NCBI RefSeq assembly: GCF_036287215.1
Contig: NZ_CP142860.1
Location: 2,604,001-2,668,000 of the forward strand
Origin: Caproiciproducens sp. CPB-2
GTDB taxonomy: Bacteria > Bacillota > Clostridia > Oscillospirales > Acutalibacteraceae
Direction of reading: 5' to 3'
DNA length: 64,000 nt
Under the pieces are notes generated by a model, which was not told where the DNA came from, made no database searches, and saw only the letters and a program-made list of their open reading frames with translations. A program made the translations under genes and the position numbers. Shown here in pieces: positions 52,961 to 60,859 of the stretch (position 1 is the first letter of the stretch; each line of letters starts with the position of its first letter).

Positions 52961-54424
52961 TTATTTGTTTCTGTTTAAAATGGAAATATCGACGCCTCTT
53001 TGCTTAAGCCACTTCGGCAGCAACACGTTGTCAACCCTTTCGCTGACTTCGGGTGCTTTTTCAATCAGGAGCTTTGCAAGGGATTCGCTGACGTTCATGC
53101 CGCCCATTGCTCCATCGAAGATGATGACCTTATCCGTTCCGGTGACATTGTAAGCGAACTGCATCGCCTGTTCAGTGGATCTTGCGGTGACCGCATAATC
53201 CATATAACCGATATTCATGGAGTCGGTGTCGAACAGCTTTCCCTGTTCCTCCCCGACGACCACCGTGGGGATATTCTTGGAGAAGAACTCGGACGGATAG
53301 CCGGTCCAGGCATAGTTGTGCACGCACATCCTGATAGCCGGGTTCATCGGCGGCGTTTCCTCCAGCAGGGGCTGACCGTTCCTGCGGTAGAACGCCTCGG
53401 TGTACCAGGTGTAGGGCGGAAGCGGGCTTTCCATATCGTAAAGGTCCGTGTTCGCGCCGGTAAAGTTGGCGTAGATAACGCCTGCGGAGAAAACATACGG
53501 CACCGGGCAGGGGAAGTCGAGAACCGCGATGCATTTGTCAATTTCACCGAACAGCGTCATGATCTTGCCGTACAGCTGGCAGCCGACAAAGGTTGCGCGG
53601 TCATTCAGCGCATAAAGATCGTTGTCGCAGTCCGCGCCGATGACGCCGTGGGGGCCGCAGTTGAGGAAAGCAGCAAAGGCGAATTTGCTCTGGACGAATT
53701 TTGATTCAAAGATCGCACGGGCCGTGAAATTTGCCGCGCGGGGGCCGAGGTTCTGGTGATAGGTGCTGCGGGTTTCGCAGCGGGCATAGGACATGCCGAA
53801 CGGCTTTACAGCCTTGTCTACCTGCCTGTGGAAATGCACCTCACGCACGTCGGTGTGATGCGCGTGGATGATCCAGTCGGCGTCGTAGACCTTCTTGATT
53901 CCGTACAGGGTGCCGATCTCGGTTTCAATCGGAATGCCTTCGTCAATCGGGGCAACGCCGATCGCCTTGCCGTTATAATAGGTATCAAGGCCGTACCGTT
54001 TGATGTATTCCTCCGTCTCGCGGAAGCGCATGCCCACGCCGGCACGCAGGCGGATGTCCCTGCATCCGGTTCTCTTTTCCACAACATCCCTGATCGCTTT
54101 CAGAAGCTCGGCGTACGGTTCGCCGCCAAACAGGGTAAAGCCATGGTGGGAAGCCAGCACATTCACGGAATGCTCCGGCTTAATCATGCTCATGTCGACC
54201 TTCATCAGGGCCTCTTCCGCCGCTTTGCGGACGTTTTTGATGGCGTCCGGGCCGCCCGGCAGCAGCACGGGAGGAAGGTCCGGGAAGAGCTCGCGCAGAT
54301 AAAGGGATACCATTCCCGGCATCTCGGAAACACGCGCTTTCACCAGCGAAGGGTCAATGCCGTACTGGGAAGGCTTCGGTAAAATCGGCTTAATGGGTTC
54401 ATGCATCAATTCCGTGTAATTCAT
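52961..54424 (-). CDS. LarA-like (DUF2088-like) protein of unknown activity
   Basis: 487 residues, no close family recognised. The central part recalls nickel-pincer lactate racemase LarA: GVGMRFRETEEY (residues 129-140) in place of the GxHRxxTxxE loop, GTLYGIKKVYDADWIIHAHH (171-190) in place of the strand before the ligand His, then VHFHRQVDKAVKPFG (196-210) with Lys204/Lys207 near where LarA has its cofactor lysine, and His223. The His of the first motif is Met here. It overlaps the ferredoxin/BFD gene by 4 nt (ATGA), with GGGGAGG before the ATG. A 2-hydroxyacid racemase/epimerase-type reaction is possible; confidence in the family link is only moderate. Confidence 0.5.
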   Translation of the reverse strand: MNYTELMHEPIKPILPKPSQYGIDPSLVKARVSEMPGMVSLYLRELFPDLPPVLLPGGPDAIKNVRKAAEEALMKVDMSMIKPEHSVNVLASHHGFTLFGGEPYAELLKAIRDVVEKRTGCRDIRLRAGVGMRFRETEEYIKRYGLDTYYNGKAIGVAPIDEGIPIETEIGTLYGIKKVYDADWIIHAHHTDVREVHFHRQVDKAVKPFGMSYARCETRSTYHQNLGPRAANFTARAIFESKFVQSKFAFAAFLNCGPHGVIGADCDNDLYALNDRATFVGCQLYGKIMTLFGEIDKCIAVLDFPCPVPYVFSAGVIYANFTGANTDLYDMESPLPPYTWYTEAFYRRNGQPLLEETPPMNPAIRMCVHNYAWTGYPSEFFSKNIPTVVVGEEQGKLFDTDSMNIGYMDYAVTARSTEQAMQFAYNVTGTDKVIIFDGAMGGMNVSESLAKLLIEKAPEVSERVDNVLLPKWLKQRGVDISILNRNK

Positions 54425-55041
54425 TTCTTTTCCTCCCCTTTCGGATTTGTGTGCACAACGCGGTCCAGCAGTTGTTTATCCTCTTCGAAGTAGAACCCTC
54501 TCTTATTGTACTTTTGTACAACATCTTCGGGAAGCGTCCATGCGGTAGGCGTTACGCCGTACCACTGCCAGCCGTTTTCGTCGCGCTTCAGCTCGATTCC
54601 CGCCGCCTGAATCAGACGGAGCAGCGGCTGAATGCACTCGATGGTGCAGCCTGTGCGGATTCCCGTCACAGAAGAAATTTCGTCCGGGGTTTTGGCACCG
54701 GCCATAATCGCCGCGGCAACCTCCTCGGCGCGAACGCCTACGCAGTAGCAGATGACCTGCTCCGGATTCAGATGCGCCTTTTCACACAATTCGCGGATTT
54801 TTCCGGAATCGTATTGGGAAGCATCCACCCCGATGGTAAACGGTTTCTCCCTCTTCACCATTTTGATCGCGTGGAACGGGCAGCGGGATTCACAGTTGGT
54901 ACAGCCGCGGCACGCGTCCTCTTTTACTTTTGCTTTTCTGTCGGTTACCGAAATGGCGTAAACAGGACACACTTTTTCACAAACCTTACAGCCGCGACAT
55001 ACGTCCTGCTGCACTTCGGCCAAAAGAGTCACTCTTTTCAT
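54421..55041 (-). CDS. Ferredoxin fused to BFD-like [2Fe-2S] domain
   Basis: 206 residues. Two [4Fe-4S] motifs come first (CRGCKVCEKVCP at about 15-26 and CRGCTNCESRCP at 44-55). A BFD-like motif follows with VICYCVG and, about 30 residues on, GCTIEC. The C-terminal 60 residues, with WQWYGVTPTAWTLPEDV, match nothing I know. It probably passes electrons to or from an oxidoreductase, or activates the LarA-like protein whose start codon overlaps its stop. GAGAGGAGAGG precedes the ATG. Confidence 0.8.
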   Translation of the reverse strand: MKRVTLLAEVQQDVCRGCKVCEKVCPVYAISVTDRKAKVKEDACRGCTNCESRCPFHAIKMVKREKPFTIGVDASQYDSGKIRELCEKAHLNPEQVICYCVGVRAEEVAAAIMAGAKTPDEISSVTGIRTGCTIECIQPLLRLIQAAGIELKRDENGWQWYGVTPTAWTLPEDVVQKYNKRGFYFEEDKQLLDRVVHTNPKGEEKK

Positions 55042-55168
55042 CCGTTAAACCTCTCCTCTCCTGTTTCTGTTTTCTTGACTGCGGACCTTTTCAATACGGT
55101 TTTGTCTGGATTCATCCAATCAATTGCCTCCTTCTGGAAGTAGAGTGCTTTTCTCCCTCATCTCCTTT

Positions 55169-56182
55169 TTACCGGGTTTTCTGCTGAGAAAGTTCAAATG
55201 CTACGTCTATAATCATGTCCTCCTGTCCGCCGACCATCCCGCGGCGGCCCAGTTCGACAAGAATATCACGGGGATTCAGATGGAATTTTTCCGCCGCCCT
55301 GTAAGTGTGGAGCAGGAAGCTGGAGTAAACACCTGCGTAACCGAGCATCAGGGAAGCCGTGTTGACGACCTGCGGACGCTGCATAATCGGCTCCACGATC
55401 TCCTCGGCAACATCCATAATGCCGTACAGGTCAACGCCGGTGTCGTACCCAAGGCGGTCAAGCACCGCGCAAAGCACCTCATTCTGCGTATTTCCGGCGC
55501 CCGCGCCCAGCCCGCGGCAGGTGACGTCGATATAAGAAGCACCTTCCTCGACAGCCGCAACAGAGTTTGCGACGGAAAGGCCGAGGTTGTTGTGGGAATG
55601 GAACCCGATCGGAATCCCAATGGAATTTTTCAGCGCGCTGATTCTTGCGCGGACGTCGTCCGGCACCATATGTCCGGCGGAATCCGCAAGATTGATGTAG
55701 TCCGCACCGCATTCCTCAAAAATCTTTGCCTGCTCGACAATTTTTTCCGGAGAACCCATGTGGGACATCATCAAAAAGCCCACCGCCATCATACCGATGC
55801 TCTTTGCGTATTTGATATGCTGAATGGCGATATCCGCCTCGGTTACATGGGTGGCGACACGGACGGCCTGCGCGCCGTTGTCCTTTGCTTCCTGAAGGTC
55901 TTCAATGGTTCCGATGCCGGGGAGCAGCAAAACGGTCAGCTTCGCGTTTTTCACCACTTTGCTCGCGGCGCTGAGAAGTTCCATTTCCGGGACCTTGGAC
56001 ATCCCGTAGTTGATGGAGGAGCCCGCAATGCCGTCGCCGTGGCTCAGTTCGATCAGGCTGACGCCCACCTTGTCCAGTCCCCCTGCAATCGCGGTGGCCT
56101 GTTCCACCGTAAAGCTGTGGCTGACTGCATGGCTTCCGTCACGCAGCGTGGTATCTACAATCTTAATTTTCCTTTTTTCCAT
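55169..56182 (-). CDS. mhpE: 4-hydroxy-2-oxovalerate aldolase
   Basis: 337 residues of the DmpG/MhpE HMGL-like aldolase family. Metal and catalytic residues lie in VDTTLRDGSHAVSHSF and FHSHNNLGLSVANSV; the C-terminal communication domain that docks the dehydrogenase is present (MLGYAGVYSSFLLHT). It splits 4-hydroxy-2-oxovalerate into pyruvate and acetaldehyde, which is channelled to the partner encoded 5 bp upstream. In an anaerobe lacking ring dioxygenases the source of its substrate is unusual. Confidence 0.93.
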   Translation of the reverse strand: MEKRKIKIVDTTLRDGSHAVSHSFTVEQATAIAGGLDKVGVSLIELSHGDGIAGSSINYGMSKVPEMELLSAASKVVKNAKLTVLLLPGIGTIEDLQEAKDNGAQAVRVATHVTEADIAIQHIKYAKSIGMMAVGFLMMSHMGSPEKIVEQAKIFEECGADYINLADSAGHMVPDDVRARISALKNSIGIPIGFHSHNNLGLSVANSVAAVEEGASYIDVTCRGLGAGAGNTQNEVLCAVLDRLGYDTGVDLYGIMDVAEEIVEPIMQRPQVVNTASLMLGYAGVYSSFLLHTYRAAEKFHLNPRDILVELGRRGMVGGQEDMIIDVAFELSQQKTR

Positions 56183-56187
56183 AGCGG

Positions 56188-57057
56188 TTAGCCCTCCCTG
56201 CTCAGCAGATTTTCTGCTACTTTTTCTGCAACGGCGGTTGCCGCCTGATTGATGATGTCGAGATTGCCGGAATATTTCGGCAGGAAGTCGCCTGCACCCT
56301 CAACCTGTACAATCACGGTAACCTTGTTTCCATCGATCACCGGAGGGACACGCAGCTTGTAGCCCGGCACATAGGCCTGAACCCTTTTCACATATTCGTG
56401 CACGGATTCAATGATCTTTTTTTCATCGGGATTCTTTACAATGGAATAAATGGTGTTCGTCATCATCAGCGGCGGTTCCGCGGGATTCAGAACGATAATC
56501 GCCTTGGCTTTGTCCGCGCCGCCGACGATTTCGAGCGCTTTTTTCGTCGTCTGGGTAAACTCGTCAATGTTTGCACGGGTTCCGGGACCCGCACTCTTGG
56601 AAGAAAGGCACGCGACGATCTCCGTATAGGACGAATCCGCCACCTTATCGATGGCATAGGCAATCGGAATCGTCGCCTGCCCGCCGCAGGTCACCATATT
56701 GAAGTTATCCACGTGGGCAAGGTGGTCCAGGTTGACGCAGGGGACCACATAGGGTCCCACCGCGGCCGGGGTCATATCCATGACGATCTTTCCGGCAGCT
56801 TTCAGGATCGGCGCGTTATGTAAATGCGCTTTCGCGCTGGTTGCGTCAAATACGATTTTGATATCCGGATCCGCGGCTACCGCGTCAACGCCGTTCAGCG
56901 ATGTTTTAAAGCCCAGCCCTGCAGCTCTTTTGATGCCCTCGGACTCTACGATGCCGGCCATCATATGCATTTGCAGATGTTTGCTCTTCATAACCTTATA
57001 CATCAGGTCGGACCCGATATTGCCGGGACCAATGATGCCTACCTTAATTTTCTCCAT
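56188..57057 (-). CDS. mhpF: Acetaldehyde dehydrogenase (acylating)
   Basis: 289 residues of the DmpF/MhpF family. NAD-binding [13 protein letters not shown] comes first and the catalytic Cys is in [16 protein letters not shown]. It forms a channelled complex with the aldolase and turns acetaldehyde into acetyl-CoA with NADH. The internal ATG at 57057 is preferred because AAGGA stands 7 nt before it; an ATG two codons earlier is too close to the site. Confidence 0.94.
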   Translation of the reverse strand: MEKIKVGIIGPGNIGSDLMYKVMKSKHLQMHMMAGIVESEGIKRAAGLGFKTSLNGVDAVAADPDIKIVFDATSAKAHLHNAPILKAAGKIVMDMTPAAVGPYVVPCVNLDHLAHVDNFNMVTCGGQATIPIAYAIDKVADSSYTEIVACLSSKSAGPGTRANIDEFTQTTKKALEIVGGADKAKAIIVLNPAEPPLMMTNTIYSIVKNPDEKKIIESVHEYVKRVQAYVPGYKLRVPPVIDGNKVTVIVQVEGAGDFLPKYSGNLDIINQAATAVAEKVAENLLSREG

Positions 57058-57078
57058 TTTCATTTCCTTTCAAGAATG

Positions 57079-57852
57079 TTATTTGAATTTGGCTGTCACA
57101 CTGCCCATGCCGTAAAAACTCACAGTAAAGCTGTCGCCTTTTGCAGCCGGTTGTGCGGCGGTCAATGCGCCCGCCATTACAATATTTCCTTCTTTCAGTT
57201 CAATGTCAAAAGCAGAAAGTTTATTTGCCAGCCACGCGACGGAAGCCGCGGGGTTGCCCAGAACCTCGGCACAGGTACCGCTGTTCACAAGCTCGCCGTT
57301 CTTTTCCAGCGTCATGCCGGTCAGGCGCATATCCACATTGGCAATGGGAGTCATGCGTCCGCCGATGATGAACCTTGCACTGGAACCATCGTCCGCAATG
57401 GTGTCCGGAAGGGTAATCTTCCAGTCCTTGATGCGGCTGTCAACAATTTCAATCGCGGGAACCACGTACTCCGTGGCATTGTATACGTCGGCGACGGTCA
57501 CGCCGGGGCCGCGTAAAGTCTTTTTCAGGCAGAAGGCAAGCTCACCCTCGACCTTCGGCTGGATCAGCTCGTCAATGGGACAGGCTTCCCCTTCCAGTAC
57601 CAGCATTTTGTCGGTCAGATGGCCGTAATCCGGCTCATTTACATGCAGAAGGTTCTGCATGCCCTTGCTGGTAAGACCGATTTTCATGCCGATGATTTTT
57701 TCCCCCGCGGCAACTTTTTTCGCCACATTTTCAAGCTGAACGGCATAGGCGTCTTCGACGGTCATGTCCGGATTGGATGCCGTAGGCATCGCAATCTGAC
57801 GGCATTCTTTTTCTGCCTCAAATAAGTCCCGAGCAATTTTTTTGCGGTCCAT
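57079..57852 (-). CDS. 2-oxopent-4-enoate hydratase / 4-oxalocrotonate decarboxylase family enzyme
   Basis: 257 residues of the FAH-like MhpD/DmpH family: IGMKIGLTSKGMQ, VEGELAFCLKK (metal-binding Glu pair), PAIEIVDSRIKDWK. It could hydrate 2-hydroxypenta-2,4-dienoate to the aldolase substrate (MhpD/DmpE) or decarboxylate 4-oxalocrotonate (DmpH). The subfamilies cannot be told apart by eye, though IGLTSKGMQ recalls the decarboxylase branch. It lies 21 bp before the dehydrogenase gene. Confidence 0.85.
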   Translation of the reverse strand: MDRKKIARDLFEAEKECRQIAMPTASNPDMTVEDAYAVQLENVAKKVAAGEKIIGMKIGLTSKGMQNLLHVNEPDYGHLTDKMLVLEGEACPIDELIQPKVEGELAFCLKKTLRGPGVTVADVYNATEYVVPAIEIVDSRIKDWKITLPDTIADDGSSARFIIGGRMTPIANVDMRLTGMTLEKNGELVNSGTCAEVLGNPAASVAWLANKLSAFDIELKEGNIVMAGALTAAQPAAKGDSFTVSFYGMGSVTAKFK

Positions 57853-57867
57853 AAATCTTACTCCTTT

Positions 57868-58782
57868 TTATGAATGATGATCATACCCGTAGTGTTCATG
57901 GTGGAAAGACTTTTTCATCAGCTTTTCCGCCAGCACCGCGGCGATTTTCTGAGCGGTTTCCTCTTTGCCGTCATGATTCTTCAGGCATTCCAGCAGCACG
58001 CCCGCCGCCAGCCTGACCTCGTCGTTCGGTCCGGGGAAGGATACCAGCATGGACGGCCCGACCGTTCCGACGGCAATGCGCACCCCGTCCTTGACGTGCC
58101 GCCCGGTTCCCTGCCGGAATTTTACAATATAAGGCGTTGCCGCCTGCGGATCGATTCTGAGCATACTCTCGACCGATTTATCCTTATCCTCGGCGCCGAC
58201 CCCGCCGGTGGTGATAATCAGCCCGAACGCGCGCGAGACCGCGTCGGACAGCTTATATTCCATGTCGTCCAGATCATCTTCAATCACATCCCCGACGGTC
58301 ACCTGATAGCCCTCGGACTCCAGAAGCTCTTTCAGATAGGGAGTGTTGGTATCTTCAATCAGGTTCTGCTTCAGCTCAAAGCCGGTCGGGAAGATGATCG
58401 CCCGTTTGGCAATGCGCTCCCTCATTTCATCCACCATGCTATCGACCTTCTGGCTCATCCTGGCGGGGTTCTCCCCTTCCAGGCAGATCAGTCCCAGAAT
58501 CCCATTGGAATGGATGCAGGAATCCGCGGTCAGATGCACACCGTCCAGCTTCGCAAGCGCTTCCAGCAGCGCGCGCTCCTTGCCCACAATGTTTTCGGTG
58601 GGAATATCGTTCTCCATAATGTCCAGCGTGATATGGTCCGGGCGGACGTCGACCACCAGCACCTTGCTGCTCTCCAGCCCAAGCACATCCGCCACGGTTT
58701 TTGCGAGCAGGGTCAGGTTCACATGATCGAGTCTGATATGATTGACCCAGAGCTCCGTTTTTTCCAGCAGATTCAAGCCCAT
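57868..58782 (-). CDS. MoaB/CinA-type (MoCF) domain protein with N-terminal extension and His-rich tail
   Basis: 304 residues. Residues about 110-290 form a molybdopterin-binding/CinA-N-like fold (IIFPTGFELKQNLIEDTN, LIITTGGVGAEDKDKS, SFPGPNDEVRLAAG). The first 100 residues (LTLLAKTVADVLGLESSKVL and on) are an added domain I do not recognise. The end SFHHEHYGYDHHS is a His cluster like those of nickel-handling proteins. COG1058-type domains may act on ADP-ribose or pyridine nucleotides; a Mo-cofactor role is the alternative. It lies 2 bp after the NadC-like gene. Confidence 0.7.
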   Translation of the reverse strand: MGLNLLEKTELWVNHIRLDHVNLTLLAKTVADVLGLESSKVLVVDVRPDHITLDIMENDIPTENIVGKERALLEALAKLDGVHLTADSCIHSNGILGLICLEGENPARMSQKVDSMVDEMRERIAKRAIIFPTGFELKQNLIEDTNTPYLKELLESEGYQVTVGDVIEDDLDDMEYKLSDAVSRAFGLIITTGGVGAEDKDKSVESMLRIDPQAATPYIVKFRQGTGRHVKDGVRIAVGTVGPSMLVSFPGPNDEVRLAAGVLLECLKNHDGKEETAQKIAAVLAEKLMKKSFHHEHYGYDHHS

Positions 58783-58784
58783 TT

Positions 58785-59609
58785 TCAGGATCCTCTTTCC
58801 GTCTCAATTTTTTGCAGCTGGACATCCATCTTGATATCCAGAAGCGGCGCGTCAACAATTTCTTTCCCAATGCAGAGCATCTCTATTCCGTAATCAAAGA
58901 ATTTCGGAATATCTTCCAGCCTGACGCCGCCCGCAAAAGCAATCTGCAGCTTTCCGCTCATCCCCATCTCCCCGACCTTTTTGGTGCAGCGGACCACATC
59001 CTCCAGATTGCCCGTGTCAACCATCAGGATGCTGCAGCCGTTTTCCACTGCCTGCTTCGTTTCTTCCTCAATGGAATTCTCTTTACCCTTTATCTGAATC
59101 ACCTTCGTTAGATCCCCGCAGCCGCGCACGCTTTCCAGCGCGGCGGGAATGGAGCCGAGCATACGGATATAGTTTTTATCGAGATAGACCATCGGCGTAC
59201 TGCTGATGCGGAAGGAAGCGCCACCCGCGGTAATCGCCTGCCGTACACCGTTTTTAATGGCAGGAGGCATCTTTTTCCAGGACCCGGACACAATCCGTAT
59301 TTTCCCCTGCGCCAGCCGGACGGCTTTCTGCGAGGCCGTAGCGATACCGGAAAATTTGGAGAGTGTTCCAATGACTCTTTCTTCCGCCATAGCCATGATT
59401 TTCGGGGCAGCGAGCACTTCGCCGATTGGTTCTCCCGTCTTTATGCTGTCCCCCTCGTGTAGAAACAGTCTGAGCTTTGCGCCGATTTCCCCTGTCAGCC
59501 GCTGCGCCTCCTCCGCGCCGGACAGGCATCCGTCGCGCTCGGGGATCAGCAGGGCCCGGAACTCCTTGTCAGCGATTTCTTTGAATATAATATCCCGGAT
59601 ATCTTCCAT
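58785..59609 (-). CDS. NadC/ModD-like phosphoribosyltransferase homologue
   Basis: 274 residues of the nicotinate-nucleotide pyrophosphorylase fold. An N-terminal barrel-sandwich domain (LFLHEGDSIKTGEPIGEVLA) with VIGTLSKFSGIAT, then the alpha/beta barrel ending IAFAGGVRLEDIPKFFDYGI. The quinolinate-binding motifs are altered: the usual TRKT...HR appears as SGSWKKMPP...ASFR. It is therefore not a standard NadC; ModD-like or a new substrate is likely. The ATG at 59609 follows GGAGG by 5 nt. First structural gene of the operon. Confidence 0.75.
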   Translation of the reverse strand: MEDIRDIIFKEIADKEFRALLIPERDGCLSGAEEAQRLTGEIGAKLRLFLHEGDSIKTGEPIGEVLAAPKIMAMAEERVIGTLSKFSGIATASQKAVRLAQGKIRIVSGSWKKMPPAIKNGVRQAITAGGASFRISSTPMVYLDKNYIRMLGSIPAALESVRGCGDLTKVIQIKGKENSIEEETKQAVENGCSILMVDTGNLEDVVRCTKKVGEMGMSGKLQIAFAGGVRLEDIPKFFDYGIEMLCIGKEIVDAPLLDIKMDVQLQKIETERGS

Positions 59610-59632
59610 ACTCTCCTCCATTTTCGTCATTA

Positions 59633-59694
59633 ACGAACATCGTTCGTATTTATTAATTCAAGAATGGCATTCGTTATAAACGAACACCGTTCAT
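59633..59694 (-). promoter_or_regulatory. Cluster of three IclR-type palindromes before the catabolic operon
   Basis: ACGAACATCGTTCGT (59633-59647), TTCGTTATAAACGAA (59670-59684, perfect) and overlapping ACGAACACCGTTCAT (59680-59694). The core TTCGTT-N3-AACGAA recurs perfectly upstream of the regulator gene. They fill the gap between the regulator and the operon start, as expected for the operators of the adjacent IclR protein. Confidence 0.78.
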
Positions 59695-59723
59695 AATATT
59701 TTTTAGAAAAATCTCATGCCGGG

Positions 59724-60494
59724 CTATCTATAACCCAGCCTCTGAGAAATCTGTAGCGCGCAGCTCTGCACATCCTTTGCGATGGATGCGATATTTTCCA
59801 TCGGCAGTCTTGCCGTAGGGGCCGATACACTGATTGCCGCAACCGGCTGGTTCAGGTGATTGAAAATAGGAGCCGCCACGCAGCGCAGGCCGGTTTCGAT
59901 TTCTTCGTTGTCGATCGCGTAACCGCAGGAACGCACATGATTCATTTCCCGACTTAAATCTTCTAAACAGGTAAGGGTATGCTCCGTATACTGCTCAAGA
60001 TTCCCTTTCACAAACAGACGCCTGAGCGCCTCGTCGCCCAAAAACGCAAGAATCGCCTTTCCCACTCCCGTGCAGTGCATCGGGGCCCGTTTACCGGTCT
60101 GAGAATAGACGATCATGGCGCCCGGGGCATCCACCTTATCAATATAGACGATTTCATCCCCATAATGGGCGGCCAGATGGACCGTAGCATTGTGCTTGCT
60201 GACCAGCTCTTCACAAAACGGCTTTGCTTCGTTGCGCAAATCCATGCGTTTATATACCAGACTGCCCAGTTCGAAAAGCTTTATGCCTAAACGGTACCGT
60301 TTTGTCTGCACATTTTGTTCCAGATAACCCTTGCTGACCAATGTATTCACGAGCCCGTAAACGGTGCTCTTGCTTAATTTCATCTGATCTGAAATTTCGG
60401 AAATTCCAAGCTCAACCAATTGTCCGTCAAAACACTCCAGAATATCCAGCGCACGGACAACAGACTGTACGAAAACGCCCGTTTCGCCTGTCAT
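59724..60494 (-). CDS. IclR-family transcriptional regulator
   Basis: 256 residues. N-terminal winged helix (ALDILECFDGQLVELGISEI, QMKLSKSTVYGLVNTLVSKG) and the C-terminal effector domain (GVGKAILAFLGDEALRRLF, YAIDNEEIETGLRCVAAPIF). IclR proteins commonly sense aromatic or small organic acids. It lies directly upstream of and in the same direction as the ten-gene operon, which is presumably its target. AAGGAGA precedes the ATG. Confidence 0.9.
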   Translation of the reverse strand: MTGETGVFVQSVVRALDILECFDGQLVELGISEISDQMKLSKSTVYGLVNTLVSKGYLEQNVQTKRYRLGIKLFELGSLVYKRMDLRNEAKPFCEELVSKHNATVHLAAHYGDEIVYIDKVDAPGAMIVYSQTGKRAPMHCTGVGKAILAFLGDEALRRLFVKGNLEQYTEHTLTCLEDLSREMNHVRSCGYAIDNEEIETGLRCVAAPIFNHLNQPVAAISVSAPTARLPMENIASIAKDVQSCALQISQRLGYR

Positions 60495-60567
60495 TGCAAA
60501 ATCTCCTTCTGTAAAACATTAAAAGCATAGATATGATATGTTAAAAAGCAAACTTTCAGACGGCTAT

Positions 60568-60638
60568 ATTTTAGAATAAGATTCAGGAAAAGTCAATCGA
60601 ATTCTGTAATATAGAATCAATTTCGTTAATAACGAAAT
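60568..60638 (-). promoter_or_regulatory. iclR-gene promoter and upstream palindrome
   Basis: On the minus strand TTGACT (60596-60591), 17-bp spacer, TAAAAT (60573-60568). The perfect palindrome ATTTCGTTAATAACGAAAT at 60620-60638 lies about 24 bp upstream of the -35, the same core as in the operon operator. The remaining gap up to 60815 shows no gene. Confidence 0.72.
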
Positions 60639-60815
60639 AATATGCTCTGCCGTTTTGTTGAAAATCAACAAAGCGCTTCCAGATATCTCCGTTCTGATTT
60701 AGAAAATATTAATAATACTCCTTAAGATAATTGACTGTATGTATATTTAATCACAATAATACTAATCGTTATTTTTAATGGAAAGGGCAACGTCAGGCAC
60801 GTATTTTACAGACAA

Positions 60816-60851
60816 AGAAGGAGCCGGTTTCCATGGAAACCGGCTCCTTCT
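60816..60851 (-). terminator. Terminator of the chemoreceptor gene
   Basis: A 36-bp perfect palindrome centred on CCATGG (AGAAGGAGCCGGTTTCC and complement), followed on the minus strand by TTTGTC. Confidence 0.85.
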
Positions 60852-60859
60852 GATATCAT

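Noticed and set aside
57079..59609. Classical anaerobic nicotinate fermentation cluster
   Set aside because: No nicotinate dehydrogenase, enamidase, 2-methyleneglutarate mutase or dimethylmalate lyase genes are visible.
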